Assembly: GCA_963820415.1 (NCBI GenBank)
Contig: CAWFZT010000006.1
Span: forward strand, 186,001-250,000
Length of the DNA: 64,000 nt
Source of the DNA: CAWFZT01 sp963820415
Lineage (GTDB): Bacteria; Chloroflexota; Anaerolineae; Anaerolineales; Anaerolineaceae
Direction of reading: 5' to 3'
The position numbers and the translations under genes are program-made. The notes beneath the pieces were generated by a model. That model worked only from the letters and a program-made list of their open reading frames with translations. It was not told the origin of the DNA and did no database searches. Below are positions 1-8,534 of the stretch, one piece after another (position 1 is the first letter of the stretch; the number at the start of each line of letters is the position of its first letter).

Positions 1-585
1 CCGATCGAAGATTATATCAACCCGGCCCACCCGGTGCAGAAGCTCATCCTGCAGACATTCGCTGAAATGTGTGGGGTAACGGTCGAGCAAATGCCACTGG
101 GGACGGATGGTTGTTCAGCGCCGGTGTTTGCTGTGCCTTTACGTAGCGCGGCGTTGGGTTACGCCCGCTTGTGCGAACCGGACCAGCTCGCACCCCAGCG
201 AGCGGCTGCCTGCCGGCGCATCACACGCTCCATGACCACCAACCCCGACATGGTCGCCGGGCCGGGGCGCTTCGACACCAACCTGATGGCGGCCTGCGGC
301 GGGAAAATTGTTACCAAAGGCGGCGCAGAAGGTTACCAGGCCATCGGGTTGATGCCCGGCGCCCTGGGTCCTGGCAGCCCTGCCCTGGGGATTACGCTGA
401 AGATTTCGGATGGAGATGATATCGAGCGGGCCAGGTCGCTGGCATCGATTGAGATCTTGCGCCAGTTAGGCGCTCTTACGCCGGCTGAGCTGCAAGCCCT
501 GGCGCAGTACGACGTGCGCCCGGTACACAACTGGCGCAAGCTGGTGGTAGGTGAAATCCGGCCGTGCTTCAAGCTGGATATGTAG
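1..585 (+). CDS. L-asparaginase II family protein, C-terminal part (5' end outside window)
   Basis: The frame is open from base 1 and has no start inside the window, so only about the last 194 residues are present. The protein resembles the bacterial asparaginase II (PF06089) family, which hydrolyses asparagine to aspartate and ammonia and is unrelated in fold to the classical type I/II enzymes. Visible family features are an early NPAHPVQ stretch, the MTTNPDMVAGPGRFDT block and a glycine-rich segment around AACGGKIVTKGGAEGY. The end of the frame overlaps the start of the endonuclease III gene by 22 bases, which suggests the two are co-transcribed. Family assignment is fairly secure; the substrate is inferred from the family only. 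Confidence 0.85.
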   Translation, partial: PIEDYINPAHPVQKLILQTFAEMCGVTVEQMPLGTDGCSAPVFAVPLRSAALGYARLCEPDQLAPQRAAACRRITRSMTTNPDMVAGPGRFDTNLMAACGGKIVTKGGAEGYQAIGLMPGALGPGSPALGITLKISDGDDIERARSLASIEILRQLGALTPAELQALAQYDVRPVHNWRKLVVGEIRPCFKLDM

Positions 586-1265
586 CTCCTTCCCCTGAGT
601 TGGTCGAGCGCGCCCGGGTGATCTACCAGCGGCTGCTCGAAACGTTCGGCCTGCCCGCCTGGGACGCCTTCGACACGCCCCTGGAAGAGCTCATATCCAC
701 CATCCTGTCGCAAAACACGAATGACCGCAACCGGGATATGGCCTATACCACCCTGCGCAACCGCTTCGCCACCTGGGAAGAGGTGCGCGATGCGCAGGCA
801 GACCAGGTCATCGAAGCCATTCGTCAGGCCGGGCTGGCCAACCAGAAGGGGCCGCGCATCCAGGCCGTTCTGCGACAAATCACCGAAGAACGCGGTTCGC
901 TCGACCTGGATTTCTTGCGCCAGCTCTCTCCGGCAGAGGCGCACACCTGGCTGATGCGCTTCAAGGGCGTCGGTCCCAAAACTGCCGCGATTGTGCTGCT
1001 GTTTGCGCTGGGTAAGGCAGCTTTCCCGGTCGATACGCATATCTACCGCGTCACCGGCCGGCTGGGGCTGCGCCCGCCTAAAATGACAGTCGAGGAGACT
1101 CACCAATTCATGGAAGCCTTGCTCCCTTCAGAAGTGTATGGCCCGGCGCATATCAACTTGATCCGCCTGGGACGATCGATTTGCCACGCCCGCCGCCCGG
1201 ACTGCCTGATCTGCCCACTCAAGGAGGTGTGCGATTACTACCAGCGCCTGCGCAAGGCCCGGTAG
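564..1265 (+). CDS. nth: Endonuclease III-like DNA glycosylase/AP lyase
   Basis: This 233-residue protein is an HhH-GPD base-excision repair glycosylase. The helix-hairpin-helix is at about residues 131-150 (FKGVGPKTA), with the catalytic lysine at K139 and the catalytic aspartate at D157 in VDTHIYR. The C-terminus carries the four cysteines of the [4Fe-4S] loop at 207, 214, 217 and 223, with the C-x6-C-x2-C-x5-C spacing of endonuclease III. It would remove oxidised pyrimidines and cleave the resulting AP site. The GTG start at 564 lies inside the preceding gene; no strong SD is seen and a later start is possible. Length matches the family. Confidence 0.9.
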   Translation: MLQAGYVAPSPELVERARVIYQRLLETFGLPAWDAFDTPLEELISTILSQNTNDRNRDMAYTTLRNRFATWEEVRDAQADQVIEAIRQAGLANQKGPRIQAVLRQITEERGSLDLDFLRQLSPAEAHTWLMRFKGVGPKTAAIVLLFALGKAAFPVDTHIYRVTGRLGLRPPKMTVEETHQFMEALLPSEVYGPAHINLIRLGRSICHARRPDCLICPLKEVCDYYQRLRKAR

Positions 1266-1329
1266 ACGGAAGTGAAGTATTGGAACACCGGTCCCCTTGC
1301 GAAAGTTGAAAGCAGAGGATCTTTTTTCC

Positions 1330-2397
1330 TTACTGCGCCATGAATTCTTCAAACGCCGCCAGCAGGGCTTCCACGTCGTTCATCTGGATTTCGCCCATGT
1401 GGGCAATCCGGATAGTTTTGTCTTTCCAGATTCCGTAGCCGTTGGCGATACGCATACCGCGCTGCAGAAGGAATTTATTCAGGGCAGAAATGTCCCAGCC
1501 GTGGCTGTTCTGGATGGTCGAAACCGTCTTCGAGCGGTAGGGCTCGGGTGACATGGGGTTCATGCCGTGCTTAATGCCCCAGGATTGAGTGCGTTTGGCC
1601 ATGGCGGCATGGCGGGCAAAGCGGTTTTCCAGGCCTTCGGCCAGCATGCGGTCCAGACCCACGTCCAGAGCGTAGATCAGCGGCATGACCGGGGTCATCG
1701 GGGTGGAGTCCTTCAAGCGATGTTTCTCCATGCGCACCAGGTCGAAGTACCAGCCGCGATTAGTGACGCTTTCGGCCTTTTTCATCGCCCGGTCGTTGGC
1801 CGCAGCCAGCGAAAGGCCGGGCGGCAGGGCGAAACATTTCTGCGAGGAGGTCAGTAAGAAGTCGATGCCCCAGCCGTCCATATCGATGAGCGTGCCGCCC
1901 AGGGAAGAAACTGCGTCCACCATCAACAGCGTATCCGGGCTGACTTCGTGAACCACCGCTGCCAGTTCTTTCACCGGATTTTCGGCGCCGGTGGAGGTTT
2001 CATTGTGGATGATTGCTACTGCTTCGTAATGCTTTTTCTTCAAGGCGTCTGCCAGGCGTTCCGGGGTGACCACCATGCCCCATTCCACATCCAACCGGTC
2101 GGCCTGTTTGCCATTGCTGACCGCCACCTCGAACCAGCGTTCGGCGAAGGCGCCGTTGACACAGCAGAGCACCGTATCCTGCACGAAATTGCGCATGCCA
2201 GCTTCCTGCATCCCCGAGCCAGAGTGGGTGCCCTGGAAGACGCGGTACTGGGTGTAAAAGACTTTCCTGGCTTTTTCTTCGGTGCGTTTGAAGAGCGCTT
2301 CGAAATCTTTGCTGCGGTGTGGCATCATGGGTTTGGCCTGGGCTGCCAAGACTTCAGGAGCCACATCAACCGGGCCGGGAACAAACATGGGTGACAT
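1330..2397 (-). CDS. Class V aminotransferase (alanine-glyoxylate/serine-pyruvate type)
   Basis: This 355-residue PLP enzyme matches the small-subunit hydrogenase-like/serine-glyoxylate branch of fold type I class V aminotransferases. Residue K187 in TSSQKCFALPPG is the expected PLP-binding lysine, D161 in LMVDAVSSLGG contacts the pyridine nitrogen, and HNETSTG (131-137) is the conserved block before it. The start is supported by AAGGAG about 8 bases upstream of ATG. It is the last of three minus-strand genes (sortase, small membrane protein, aminotransferase), although the gaps allow separate transcription. The exact amino donor and acceptor cannot be read from sequence. Confidence 0.87.
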   Translation of the reverse strand: MSPMFVPGPVDVAPEVLAAQAKPMMPHRSKDFEALFKRTEEKARKVFYTQYRVFQGTHSGSGMQEAGMRNFVQDTVLCCVNGAFAERWFEVAVSNGKQADRLDVEWGMVVTPERLADALKKKHYEAVAIIHNETSTGAENPVKELAAVVHEVSPDTLLMVDAVSSLGGTLIDMDGWGIDFLLTSSQKCFALPPGLSLAAANDRAMKKAESVTNRGWYFDLVRMEKHRLKDSTPMTPVMPLIYALDVGLDRMLAEGLENRFARHAAMAKRTQSWGIKHGMNPMSPEPYRSKTVSTIQNSHGWDISALNKFLLQRGMRIANGYGIWKDKTIRIAHMGEIQMNDVEALLAAFEEFMAQ

Positions 2398-2439
2398 AGT
2401 CGTCTCCTTATGAAGGGTTTGAAAGGTGGATCGAACGCG

Positions 2440-2712
2440 TTATTTGATAAACAGTGGCAGTATAAAATAAAGCACAATCAGCGCGCCGATGAAGCTGGCA
2501 GCCAGTACGCCAACCCGTTTCAGGTCTTGCTTGGCATAGGTGTAATCAGGGTTGAAATCTGCCGCCGAAGAAGGGCGTAGGCCACCCGCCGCCGGACGAC
2601 CACTCACTGGCGGGCGACCGGCGGCGGGGCGAGCACTGACTGTGCTGGAGCTGCTCGGGGCGGCAGAGAGGCGTGCACCCTGGGAAAAATTTCTTTTTTG
2701 CTTTTTTGCCAT
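2440..2712 (-). CDS. Small single-pass membrane protein with Pro/Ala/Gly-rich N-terminus
   Basis: This 90-residue protein has a basic start (MAKKQKRN), a low-complexity region at about 12-48 built from near-repeats of GRPAAGG/GRPPVSG, then one hydrophobic helix at about 68-88 ending in a short IK tail. The start has a good SD (AAGGAG, then ATTTTCG before ATG). No known family is recognised. The layout, a flexible cytosolic tail and a C-terminal anchor, is typical of small tail-anchored proteins. It sits 42 bases upstream of the aminotransferase gene and downstream of the sortase, but nothing in the sequence ties it to either function. Confidence 0.7.
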   Translation of the reverse strand: MAKKQKRNFSQGARLSAAPSSSSTVSARPAAGRPPVSGRPAAGGLRPSSAADFNPDYTYAKQDLKRVGVLAASFIGALIVLYFILPLFIK

Positions 2713-2818
2713 CGAAAATCTCCTTGATCTATTTTTTCCAATGATTTCAACTCAATGAAATTCGCCATGCTTGATCTTGCACAGAAAATTACAAAGGTCC
2801 ATTGCTTCATCATAACTA

Positions 2819-3742
2819 TTAGGGTTGTTTTTGTAAATTAGCTGTGATTACAATGCGTTGGTTATCGACCATATAAGGGTAACATGAGATCAGGGTGACG
2901 ACTGCTTCCTTGGTCTGTGACATCACTTCGGTCTGGGTCGGCTCAACGATCTGGCTCTGGCGGACAACGTATGTAAAAGTGCGCTGGTCGGTGAACAGGA
3001 TCACCTGGTCGCCCGTCTTCAATTTGTCCAGGTCACGGAAAATTTCGCCAAAGACGTCGTTGTGGGCAGATAAGATCAGGTTACCGTTGCTGCCGGGATT
3101 GGGTGTGCCGATATGCTGCGCCACTCCTTTTTTGAGTTGGTCCCAGCCATCTCCCTGGACGATAGGGGCGTCCACTCCCAAGGCGGGGATTTGGATACGG
3201 ATGGCCTGTTCGGGGCCCGGGGTGGGCACCGGCAGGCTGGCCAGGGCCTGTACGAGGGGGCGCAGGTTCTCAGGGATCTCGGCATCATTGGGCTGCACTC
3301 CGCCGGGAGAATTGGGTGGGGTATGCCCAGAGGGCAGGATGACTGCCGTGATCAGTGGCGTGGGGGTCAAAGTGGGCAGCACCAGCACTGAAGCGACTTC
3401 TTTATTCAGGGTACGCAGCAGGGTAAAGCCGTTAAACAGGACGAATGCCAGGCCCAGCACAGCAGCTATTTCAATGATAAAGAGCAGGCGGTCCAGCCAT
3501 GGGCGCCGTTTTTGATGGCGATGCGGCGAGGTATCAATTTCTTCGTCTGCCGCATTTTCATCAGAGGGCTCGCTGCGCATGTTTTCGATTGGGTTGGCGG
3601 AAGGCTGCGGCTCGACTACGATCACCCGACCCGAGCGCCGATAATGCTCAAGCCTCGCCTGACGCTCTGCGCGTCTTTTTTCTATCAGCAGGCGGCGCAG
3701 TTCTTCGACAGATAATTCTTCAGCCGGTTTAATGCGAGCCAC
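2819..3742 (-). CDS. Sortase (class D/E-like cysteine transpeptidase)
   Basis: A GTG at 3742 is preferred because AAGGA lies seven bases upstream; a TTG 36 bases earlier extends the frame but lacks an SD. The 307-residue product has a charged cytosolic N-terminus, one transmembrane helix at about 86-106, a Pro/Thr-rich linker (123-178) and a sortase domain. The catalytic triad is visible: H227 in LILSAHND, C287 in TLISCYP (the TLxTC signature) and R296 in NQRIVITANL. The enzyme would act outside the membrane on LPXTG-like substrates. No obvious substrate is encoded nearby, so it may be a housekeeping sortase. Confidence 0.88.
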   Translation of the reverse strand: MARIKPAEELSVEELRRLLIEKRRAERQARLEHYRRSGRVIVVEPQPSANPIENMRSEPSDENAADEEIDTSPHRHQKRRPWLDRLLFIIEIAAVLGLAFVLFNGFTLLRTLNKEVASVLVLPTLTPTPLITAVILPSGHTPPNSPGGVQPNDAEIPENLRPLVQALASLPVPTPGPEQAIRIQIPALGVDAPIVQGDGWDQLKKGVAQHIGTPNPGSNGNLILSAHNDVFGEIFRDLDKLKTGDQVILFTDQRTFTYVVRQSQIVEPTQTEVMSQTKEAVVTLISCYPYMVDNQRIVITANLQKQP

Positions 3743-3829
3743 GAATATCCTTGTACCTGGATTTTCTGAAAAAACCAAACAAAATTATACCCTAAATTTC
3801 CCCGGGTAATCTGATAAAATAGGGGTTAA

Positions 3830-3928
3830 TTGGGATTTGCCGTGGAAAGTCCCCGGATTTGGGGTTGTGAGCGTGCGTAGGCACACTCACAACCCCAAAT
3901 CCGGGAAGTCATCACGGGGATTCCCAAA
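3830..3928. repeat. Palindromic intergenic repeat, copy 1
   Basis: A near-perfect 99-bp palindrome lies between the divergent sortase and phzF genes. The core stem pairs 3852-3871 with 3886-3905 (20/20), followed by one mismatch and four more pairs around a short loop. The outer ends are imperfect inverted repeats of the form TTGGGATTTGC and, on the other strand, TTTGGGAATCC. A TAAAATAGGG-TT-ATTG motif flanks it on both sides in direct orientation (about 3815-3830 and 3934-3949). Similar ends are seen at 12458, 27527 and 36138. It resembles a short non-coding mobile repeat and could also form a strong RNA hairpin. Confidence 0.75.
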
Positions 3929-3958
3929 GGGCTAAAATAGGGTTCATTGAGGTGTACT

Positions 3959-4750
3959 ATGAAAATCCCTCTATACCAGGTCGACGCTTTTACCGATCAA
4001 CCTTTTCACGGCAACCCGGCCGGGGTATGTTTTCTTTCCGCCCCGCGCCCTAACCAATGGATGCAGTCCGTGGCGCAGGAAATTAACCTATCCGAGACCG
4101 CCTTTTTACTGCAAGAAGTCAGCGGCTATCGCCTGCGCTGGTTCACCCCGACTGTGGAAGTGGATTTGTGCGGGCATGCTACGCTGGCCAGCGCCCATAT
4201 TTTGTGGGAGACGAACCGGCTGGGAATGGATAAAATAGCCCAATTCTACAGCCGCAGTGGTTCGCTAACAGCCCGTTTAGAAGGAGATTGGATCCAGCTC
4301 AATTTCCCGGTGAAAAGGCTCGAACTGGTGACCATTCCGGAGGAACTGTCCACGGTGCTTGGCATCAGGCCGGTTTTTGTCGGTAAAAACCAGTTCGATT
4401 ACCTGGTAGAAGTGGAAAGCGAAGAAATTTTACGCAGCCTCCAACCGGATATGACCCGGCTCAGCCAGATTCCCGTGCGCGGTGTAATTGTCACCTGCGC
4501 CTCCACAACCCCCGGATACGATTTTATTTCGCGCTTTTTCGCACCGCGGGTCGGCGTGCCAGAAGATCCGGTGACCGGCTCAGCGCACTGCTGTCTGACG
4601 CCTTACTGGAGCGAGAAGCTGCATAAGCAATCCATGACGGCCTACCAGGCTTCGCGGCGCGGGGGCGAGTTGCGCCTGCGCCTGGAAAATGACCGCGTGC
4701 TCATCACAGGGCAGGCGGTAACTGTCTTCCAGGGCGAACTGAACGCCTGA
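3959..4750 (+). CDS. PhzF family isomerase-like protein
   Basis: This 263-residue protein starts at ATG 3959, six bases after GAGGTG; a TTG 12 bases upstream is less likely. PhzF-family hallmarks are DAFTDQPFHGNPAGV near the N-terminus, the conserved glutamate E46 in LSETAF that acts as acid/base in PhzF, GHATLASAH (72-80), and DPVTGSAHC in the second lobe. Length matches the diaminopimelate-epimerase-like two-lobe fold. There are no phenazine biosynthesis genes nearby, so this is one of the many PhzF homologues of unknown substrate. The downstream gene is a convergent remnant. Confidence 0.88.
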   Translation: MKIPLYQVDAFTDQPFHGNPAGVCFLSAPRPNQWMQSVAQEINLSETAFLLQEVSGYRLRWFTPTVEVDLCGHATLASAHILWETNRLGMDKIAQFYSRSGSLTARLEGDWIQLNFPVKRLELVTIPEELSTVLGIRPVFVGKNQFDYLVEVESEEILRSLQPDMTRLSQIPVRGVIVTCASTTPGYDFISRFFAPRVGVPEDPVTGSAHCCLTPYWSEKLHKQSMTAYQASRRGGELRLRLENDRVLITGQAVTVFQGELNA

Positions 4751-4758
4751 GTGATCCT

Positions 4759-5160
4759 CTACTGGCCCAAGCCGGTCATTACCCGGCTAATCTGCCACAG
4801 GCGGGCGGCGAGGGAAGGGCCGTACGAAATTCTGGAGGAGCACCTGGCCTGTTTGTTAACAAAATATTTCCCGCTTACCTCTTCGACATCGGGCGAGGAG
4901 GCCAGATAGGTAATCGTTTCGACGCCCTGCTGGGGCGAAACAGCAACGAGTTGGCCGGCCTTGAAGACCAACCGGTAAACCAACCGTTGTTCAGGCCAAA
5001 GTAGGTGGCGACATATCCCGGGTGCACCACGTTAGCCGTCACCTGGCTGCCAGCCAGGCGGCGCGCCAGTTCGTAGGTAAACAGGACGTTAGCTAGCTTG
5101 GACTGGGCATAGGCAACCCACCCATTGTAATGACGGTTGAGCTGCAATGCTTCAAGCGGT
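4759..5160 (-). pseudogene. Short-chain dehydrogenase remnant (5'-truncated, frameshifted)
   Basis: Two overlapping minus frames read together as the C-terminal half of a retinol dehydrogenase-like SDR. The upstream piece (to about 4985) carries the catalytic YAQSK motif and VVHPGYVAT; the downstream piece continues with SPQQGVETITYLAS and VSGKYFV, and ends RLWQIS. A frame change is needed at about 4975-4985. The N-terminal Rossmann half with its glycine motif is absent: homology stops near 5160, next to the hairpin behind the lactate permease gene. Missing half the fold, it cannot be a working SDR. Confidence 0.75.
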
Positions 5161-5163
5161 ACC

Positions 5164-5202
5164 CAGGCCTGGCATGTCTAAAACCCCGATATGCCAGGCC
5201 TG
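5164..5202 (-). terminator. Inverted repeat immediately after the lactate permease gene
   Basis: A perfect 12-bp inverted repeat pairs 5191-5202 (ATGCCAGGCCTG) with 5164-5175 around a 15-base loop, starting two bases after the permease stop codon. Position suggests a transcript-end hairpin, but there is no T tract on the minus strand, so classical intrinsic termination is uncertain. It also marks the point where the neighbouring SDR remnant breaks off. Confidence 0.5.
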
Positions 5203-5204
5203 AT

Positions 5205-6818
5205 TTACAGGTAAGCCATTAAAAGAATAGTCACCCCGACCAGGCAGACCAGTGCCAGGCTGTGCCAGAACACCGCCCGCAGAATCTCGGGTTCGTGACC
5301 GTGCCAGTGCGTGGCCGAACTGGCTACCACGATGCTTTGTGCATTCAGCATTTTTCCCATCACGCCTCCCGAACTGTTGGCTGCCGCCATTAAGAGCGGG
5401 CTAAGGCCAAGCTGCTGAGCGGTGATGCGCTGCAAACTGCCAAACAACACGTTAGAGGAAGTATCTGAGCCGGTTATGGTTACTCCCAGCCAGCCCAACA
5501 GGGTTCCAAAGAAAGGATATAGTACACCTGTACGTGCAAAAGCCAAACCGAGCGTGCCATCCATGCCGCAATAACGGATTACAAAGCCAATCGCCATCGT
5601 AGCGGAAATGGTCAGTAAGGCATTCCTGACCTGTTTCAGAGTCAGCCAGTAAGACTTGAGCAGTTCCACGAAGGAATAGCGCAGCCACACCCCTGAAATG
5701 ATGCCTGCCGCCAGGATAGCAGTACCGCTGGCCGACAGCCAGTTAAAATCGAACGTGGCGCTCTGTGGCTGCGCCTGGGGTACCACCGGCGGCGAGCGCA
5801 GCACTTGCTGGTCCAGCCAGGGTACGGCGAGATGCACCAGGGAGAAGCTGTCTAACCAGGTTTTCACCTGGGGAAGGCCCCACACGAACACTACCAGGCT
5901 AAGGATCAGCCAGGGCAGCCAGGCCAGGAGCATTTGTTTCCGGCTGGCAACCGGCAGAGCGCCGGCCTGGTTATGCTGCGCTTCGCCAGGAAAAAGCCAG
6001 ATGCGCCGCGGTTTCCAGCGCAGCAGGAACAGTACCAACACTGCCATCGACACCAACGAGGATAAGATATTGACCAGCCAGGGGCCATGGAAAGTGGCCA
6101 CCAGCCATTGCACGAAGGCGTACGTCCCACCCACTACCAGCAGCGCCGGCCAGATTTCCAGCATGCCCTTCCAGCCGGCAAATACTGCCACTAACCAGAA
6201 AGGGATCAGCACATCAAAGAAAGCTAACTGCCGCCCGACCATGGCGGTCAGGGCGCGCAGGTCCAACCCGGTGACTGCCTGCAGTGAAATCAGCGGGGTG
6301 CCCAGGCCGGCAAAGGGAACCGGGGCAGTATTGGCGATTAGCGACAGCACCGAGGCCGATAGAGGAGCAAAGCCCAGGCCGATCAGGATCGAGGCAGTTA
6401 CCGCCACGGGCGTGCCGAAACCGGCTGCCCCTTCGAAAAAAGCCCCCAGACAGAAGGCCACCAGCAGAACCTGCAGCCGGCGGTCACGGGTGATGGTGGT
6501 CAGGCTTTCCTGGAGGGTCTTGAACAGGCCCCTTTGATTGCACAGGTTGTAGAGGAAGATGACATTGAGGATGATCCAACCGATTGGCAGCAGCCCATAG
6601 GCGACGCCATACACGGCGCTGATACCGGCCAGGGGCACCGGCATGCCAAAAATTACTATGGCTACCAACAGAGCTGCCCCCAACCCGATCATCGCTGAGA
6701 GCTGCGCTTTAAGGCGCAAAAGCCCCAGGCAGCCCAGCAGGACTGCCAGGGGCAAAAACGCCGCCAGCGTGGAAAGCCAGGGCTGGCTCAGTGGATCATA
6801 ATTCTGAGGCCAGGGCAA
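5205..6818 (-). CDS. lldP: L-lactate permease (LctP family)
   Basis: This 537-residue, highly hydrophobic protein with a dozen or more membrane segments matches the lactate permease family (TC 2.A.14), which imports L-lactate and glycolate with protons. Characteristic blocks are GAFFEGAAGFGTPVA, TAPVPFAGLGTPL and, near the end, the TGSDTSSNVLFG and AANSSGGVMGKM segments. Length is typical. The start is a TTG directly after the rubrerythrin TAA, so translation is probably coupled to the upstream gene. A hairpin follows the stop codon. Confidence 0.92.
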   Translation of the reverse strand: MPWPQNYDPLSQPWLSTLAAFLPLAVLLGCLGLLRLKAQLSAMIGLGAALLVAIVIFGMPVPLAGISAVYGVAYGLLPIGWIILNVIFLYNLCNQRGLFKTLQESLTTITRDRRLQVLLVAFCLGAFFEGAAGFGTPVAVTASILIGLGFAPLSASVLSLIANTAPVPFAGLGTPLISLQAVTGLDLRALTAMVGRQLAFFDVLIPFWLVAVFAGWKGMLEIWPALLVVGGTYAFVQWLVATFHGPWLVNILSSLVSMAVLVLFLLRWKPRRIWLFPGEAQHNQAGALPVASRKQMLLAWLPWLILSLVVFVWGLPQVKTWLDSFSLVHLAVPWLDQQVLRSPPVVPQAQPQSATFDFNWLSASGTAILAAGIISGVWLRYSFVELLKSYWLTLKQVRNALLTISATMAIGFVIRYCGMDGTLGLAFARTGVLYPFFGTLLGWLGVTITGSDTSSNVLFGSLQRITAQQLGLSPLLMAAANSSGGVMGKMLNAQSIVVASSATHWHGHEPEILRAVFWHSLALVCLVGVTILLMAYL

Positions 6819-7316
6819 TTAGCTGATTTTCTCGAAACGCGACCCGGGCGTGCCACAAACCGGGCAGCGGTCGGGGGCATTGCGTTTGTGTGTGAACCCG
6901 CACACCGGGCAAACATAATAATCGTACTGCTCTTCTTCGGGTTTCTCCAACGTCTCCAGGGCTTCGCGATACAGCGTTTCGTGGACCTTTTCCACGGCAA
7001 GGGCATTTGAAAATGTATTGATGGCTTTGCGCTCGCCGGCTGTTTCGGCTTCCTTGAGGAAATTGGGATACATCACGGTGGCTTCGTAGTTTTCGCCGGT
7101 GACGGCAGCCTGCAGGTTTTCGGCGGTGGACTTTACTTCACCCAGCACGCGCAGGTGGGAAAGGGCATGCACAGTTTCAGCCGCGGCGGCGGCGCGGAAC
7201 AGGCGCGCCACCTGCGGGAGGCCTTCTTCCTCAGCCTTTTTAGCGAAAGCCAGGTAACGCCGGTTGGCCTGTGACTCGCCTGCGAAGGCGGCCTTTAAAT
7301 TATCAGTAGTGGACAT
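6819..7316 (-). CDS. Rubrerythrin
   Basis: This 165-residue protein has an N-terminal ferritin-like diiron domain and a C-terminal rubredoxin-like zinc/iron knuckle. Diiron ligands are visible as E14 (GESQANRRY), E47 and H50 (ETVH), E75/E78 (GENYEA) and E109/H112 (EKVH). The rubredoxin-like centre is CPVC at 136-139 and CPVC at 151-154. Rubrerythrins reduce hydrogen peroxide in anaerobes and microaerophiles, using rubredoxin or NAD(P)H systems. The gene leads an operon with lactate permease. It points to oxidative-stress defence in an oxygen-sensitive organism. Confidence 0.93.
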   Translation of the reverse strand: MSTTDNLKAAFAGESQANRRYLAFAKKAEEEGLPQVARLFRAAAAAETVHALSHLRVLGEVKSTAENLQAAVTGENYEATVMYPNFLKEAETAGERKAINTFSNALAVEKVHETLYREALETLEKPEEEQYDYYVCPVCGFTHKRNAPDRCPVCGTPGSRFEKIS

Positions 7317-7462
7317 AATTTACTCCTGTCAATGTGAGATTTGGATTTACTAAAGCGTACAAATATTTACCTCTCATGTCAATTATCATCCATTGTGTTT
7401 AAGCCTAAAATCTAGATGACAAATGTCCTAAATTGTGAAGAAAAAAGATTTTCATGCGCTTG

Positions 7463-7471
7463 TGCTATAAT
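7463..7471 (+). promoter_or_regulatory. Extended -10 promoter for the epimerase gene
   Basis: The sequence TGCTATAAT (7463-7471) is a perfect extended -10 element, 39 bases before the epimerase ATG. No good -35 hexamer lies at the usual distance, as is common for extended -10 promoters. The surrounding stretch is AT-rich. Confidence 0.6.
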
Positions 7472-7509
7472 ATTTTTGAAATCAAATCTTTGCCCCTACG
7501 GATTGAATT

Positions 7510-8438
7510 ATGCGATTCCTGATCACTGGCGCGGCGGGTTTTATTGGATCGCATCTAGCTAATTGCTTGGCACGTGAAGGCCACACGGTGCGCGGGGTGG
7601 ACGACCTTTCTACCGGCGACCCGGCTTCACTTTCCGAAGATATTCATTTTACGCGCGGCGATATCAATGATCGTCCCAAACTGTGGACGTTACTCCAGGA
7701 AGTGGATTGCGTCTACCACCTGGCAGCGCGGGTGGTAGTGCCCGAATCGGTGCTCTACCCGCGTGAATATAATACTGTCAACGTAGGCGGCACGGTCACC
7801 CTGATGGAGGCCATGCGTGACGTAGGCGTGCGGCGGGTGGTCTTCATCTCGTCCGGCGCTATTTACGGCGACCAGCTCGTCCAGCCGGTGAACGAGCGGA
7901 TGGCGCCCAACCCGCGCTCGCCGTACGCCGTATCCAAGCTGGCAGCGGAATACTACATCCGCACGATCGGCGAGCTGTGGGGGATCGAAACGGTCTGCCT
8001 GCGCGTCTTCAACGCTTATGGCCCGCGCCAGCACCTGCCCCCGGTGCACGGCCCGGTCATCCCCAACTTCTTAAGCAGGCGACCCAGAATGGCACACTGG
8101 TAATCAGTGGGGATGGCAACCAGACCCGCGATTATGTCTACGTGGATGACGTCGTTGATGCCATGGTGACGGCTGCCACTGCGCCGGAGATCAACCAGCA
8201 GATCATCAACATTGGAAGTGGGCGGGATACCAGCGTCCGTGAGCTGGTTCACCTGGTTTTGGAGGTTACCGGTGGAAACCCGGAGATGGTCTACAGCCCA
8301 CGTAACGAGCGCGGGCCAGCGCGCATGTGCGCCGATATATCCCTGGCGCGGGAAAAGCTGGGCTACCAGCCTCAGGTTTCGCTAAGACAAGGATTGGTCT
8401 TTACCCTCGAACGAGATGAGCGGCTCAGGCAGAAGTAG
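7510..8438 (+). CDS. NAD-dependent epimerase/dehydratase (GalE/UDP-glucose epimerase type), frameshifted
   Basis: The product is an extended SDR. It has the Rossmann motif GAAGFIGSHLA at the N-terminus, the catalytic serine region SSGAIYG and the YAVSK tyrosine-lysine pair, then ISGDGNQTRDYVYVDDV and a C-terminal GYQP segment. The reading frame breaks near 8070: one frame ends VIPNF and the sequence continues LKQATQNGTLV in another, so a single base seems missing in a CTTCTTAAG context. Joined, the protein is about 309 residues, normal for the family. Because both halves are fully conserved, a sequencing indel is more likely than decay. Likely substrates are nucleotide sugars; the exact one is not readable. 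Confidence 0.85.
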
Positions 8439-8534
8439 CAAAATCCAAACCACTAAACCCCCAAGAAAGAGGCCAGGCATGAATAGAACCACGGCGATCA
8501 TTCTCATTATGTACAGGGCTAAAAAGACCACGGT

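Noticed and set aside
5698..6537. A long plus-strand frame opposite lactate permease
   Set aside because: Composition is that of an antisense shadow of a membrane protein; no motif or SD, and the permease frame is complete.
8060..8080. Programmed -1 frameshift in the epimerase gene
   Set aside because: No clear slippery heptamer with a downstream pseudoknot is seen, the family is never recoded, and similar indels occur in unrelated genes here.
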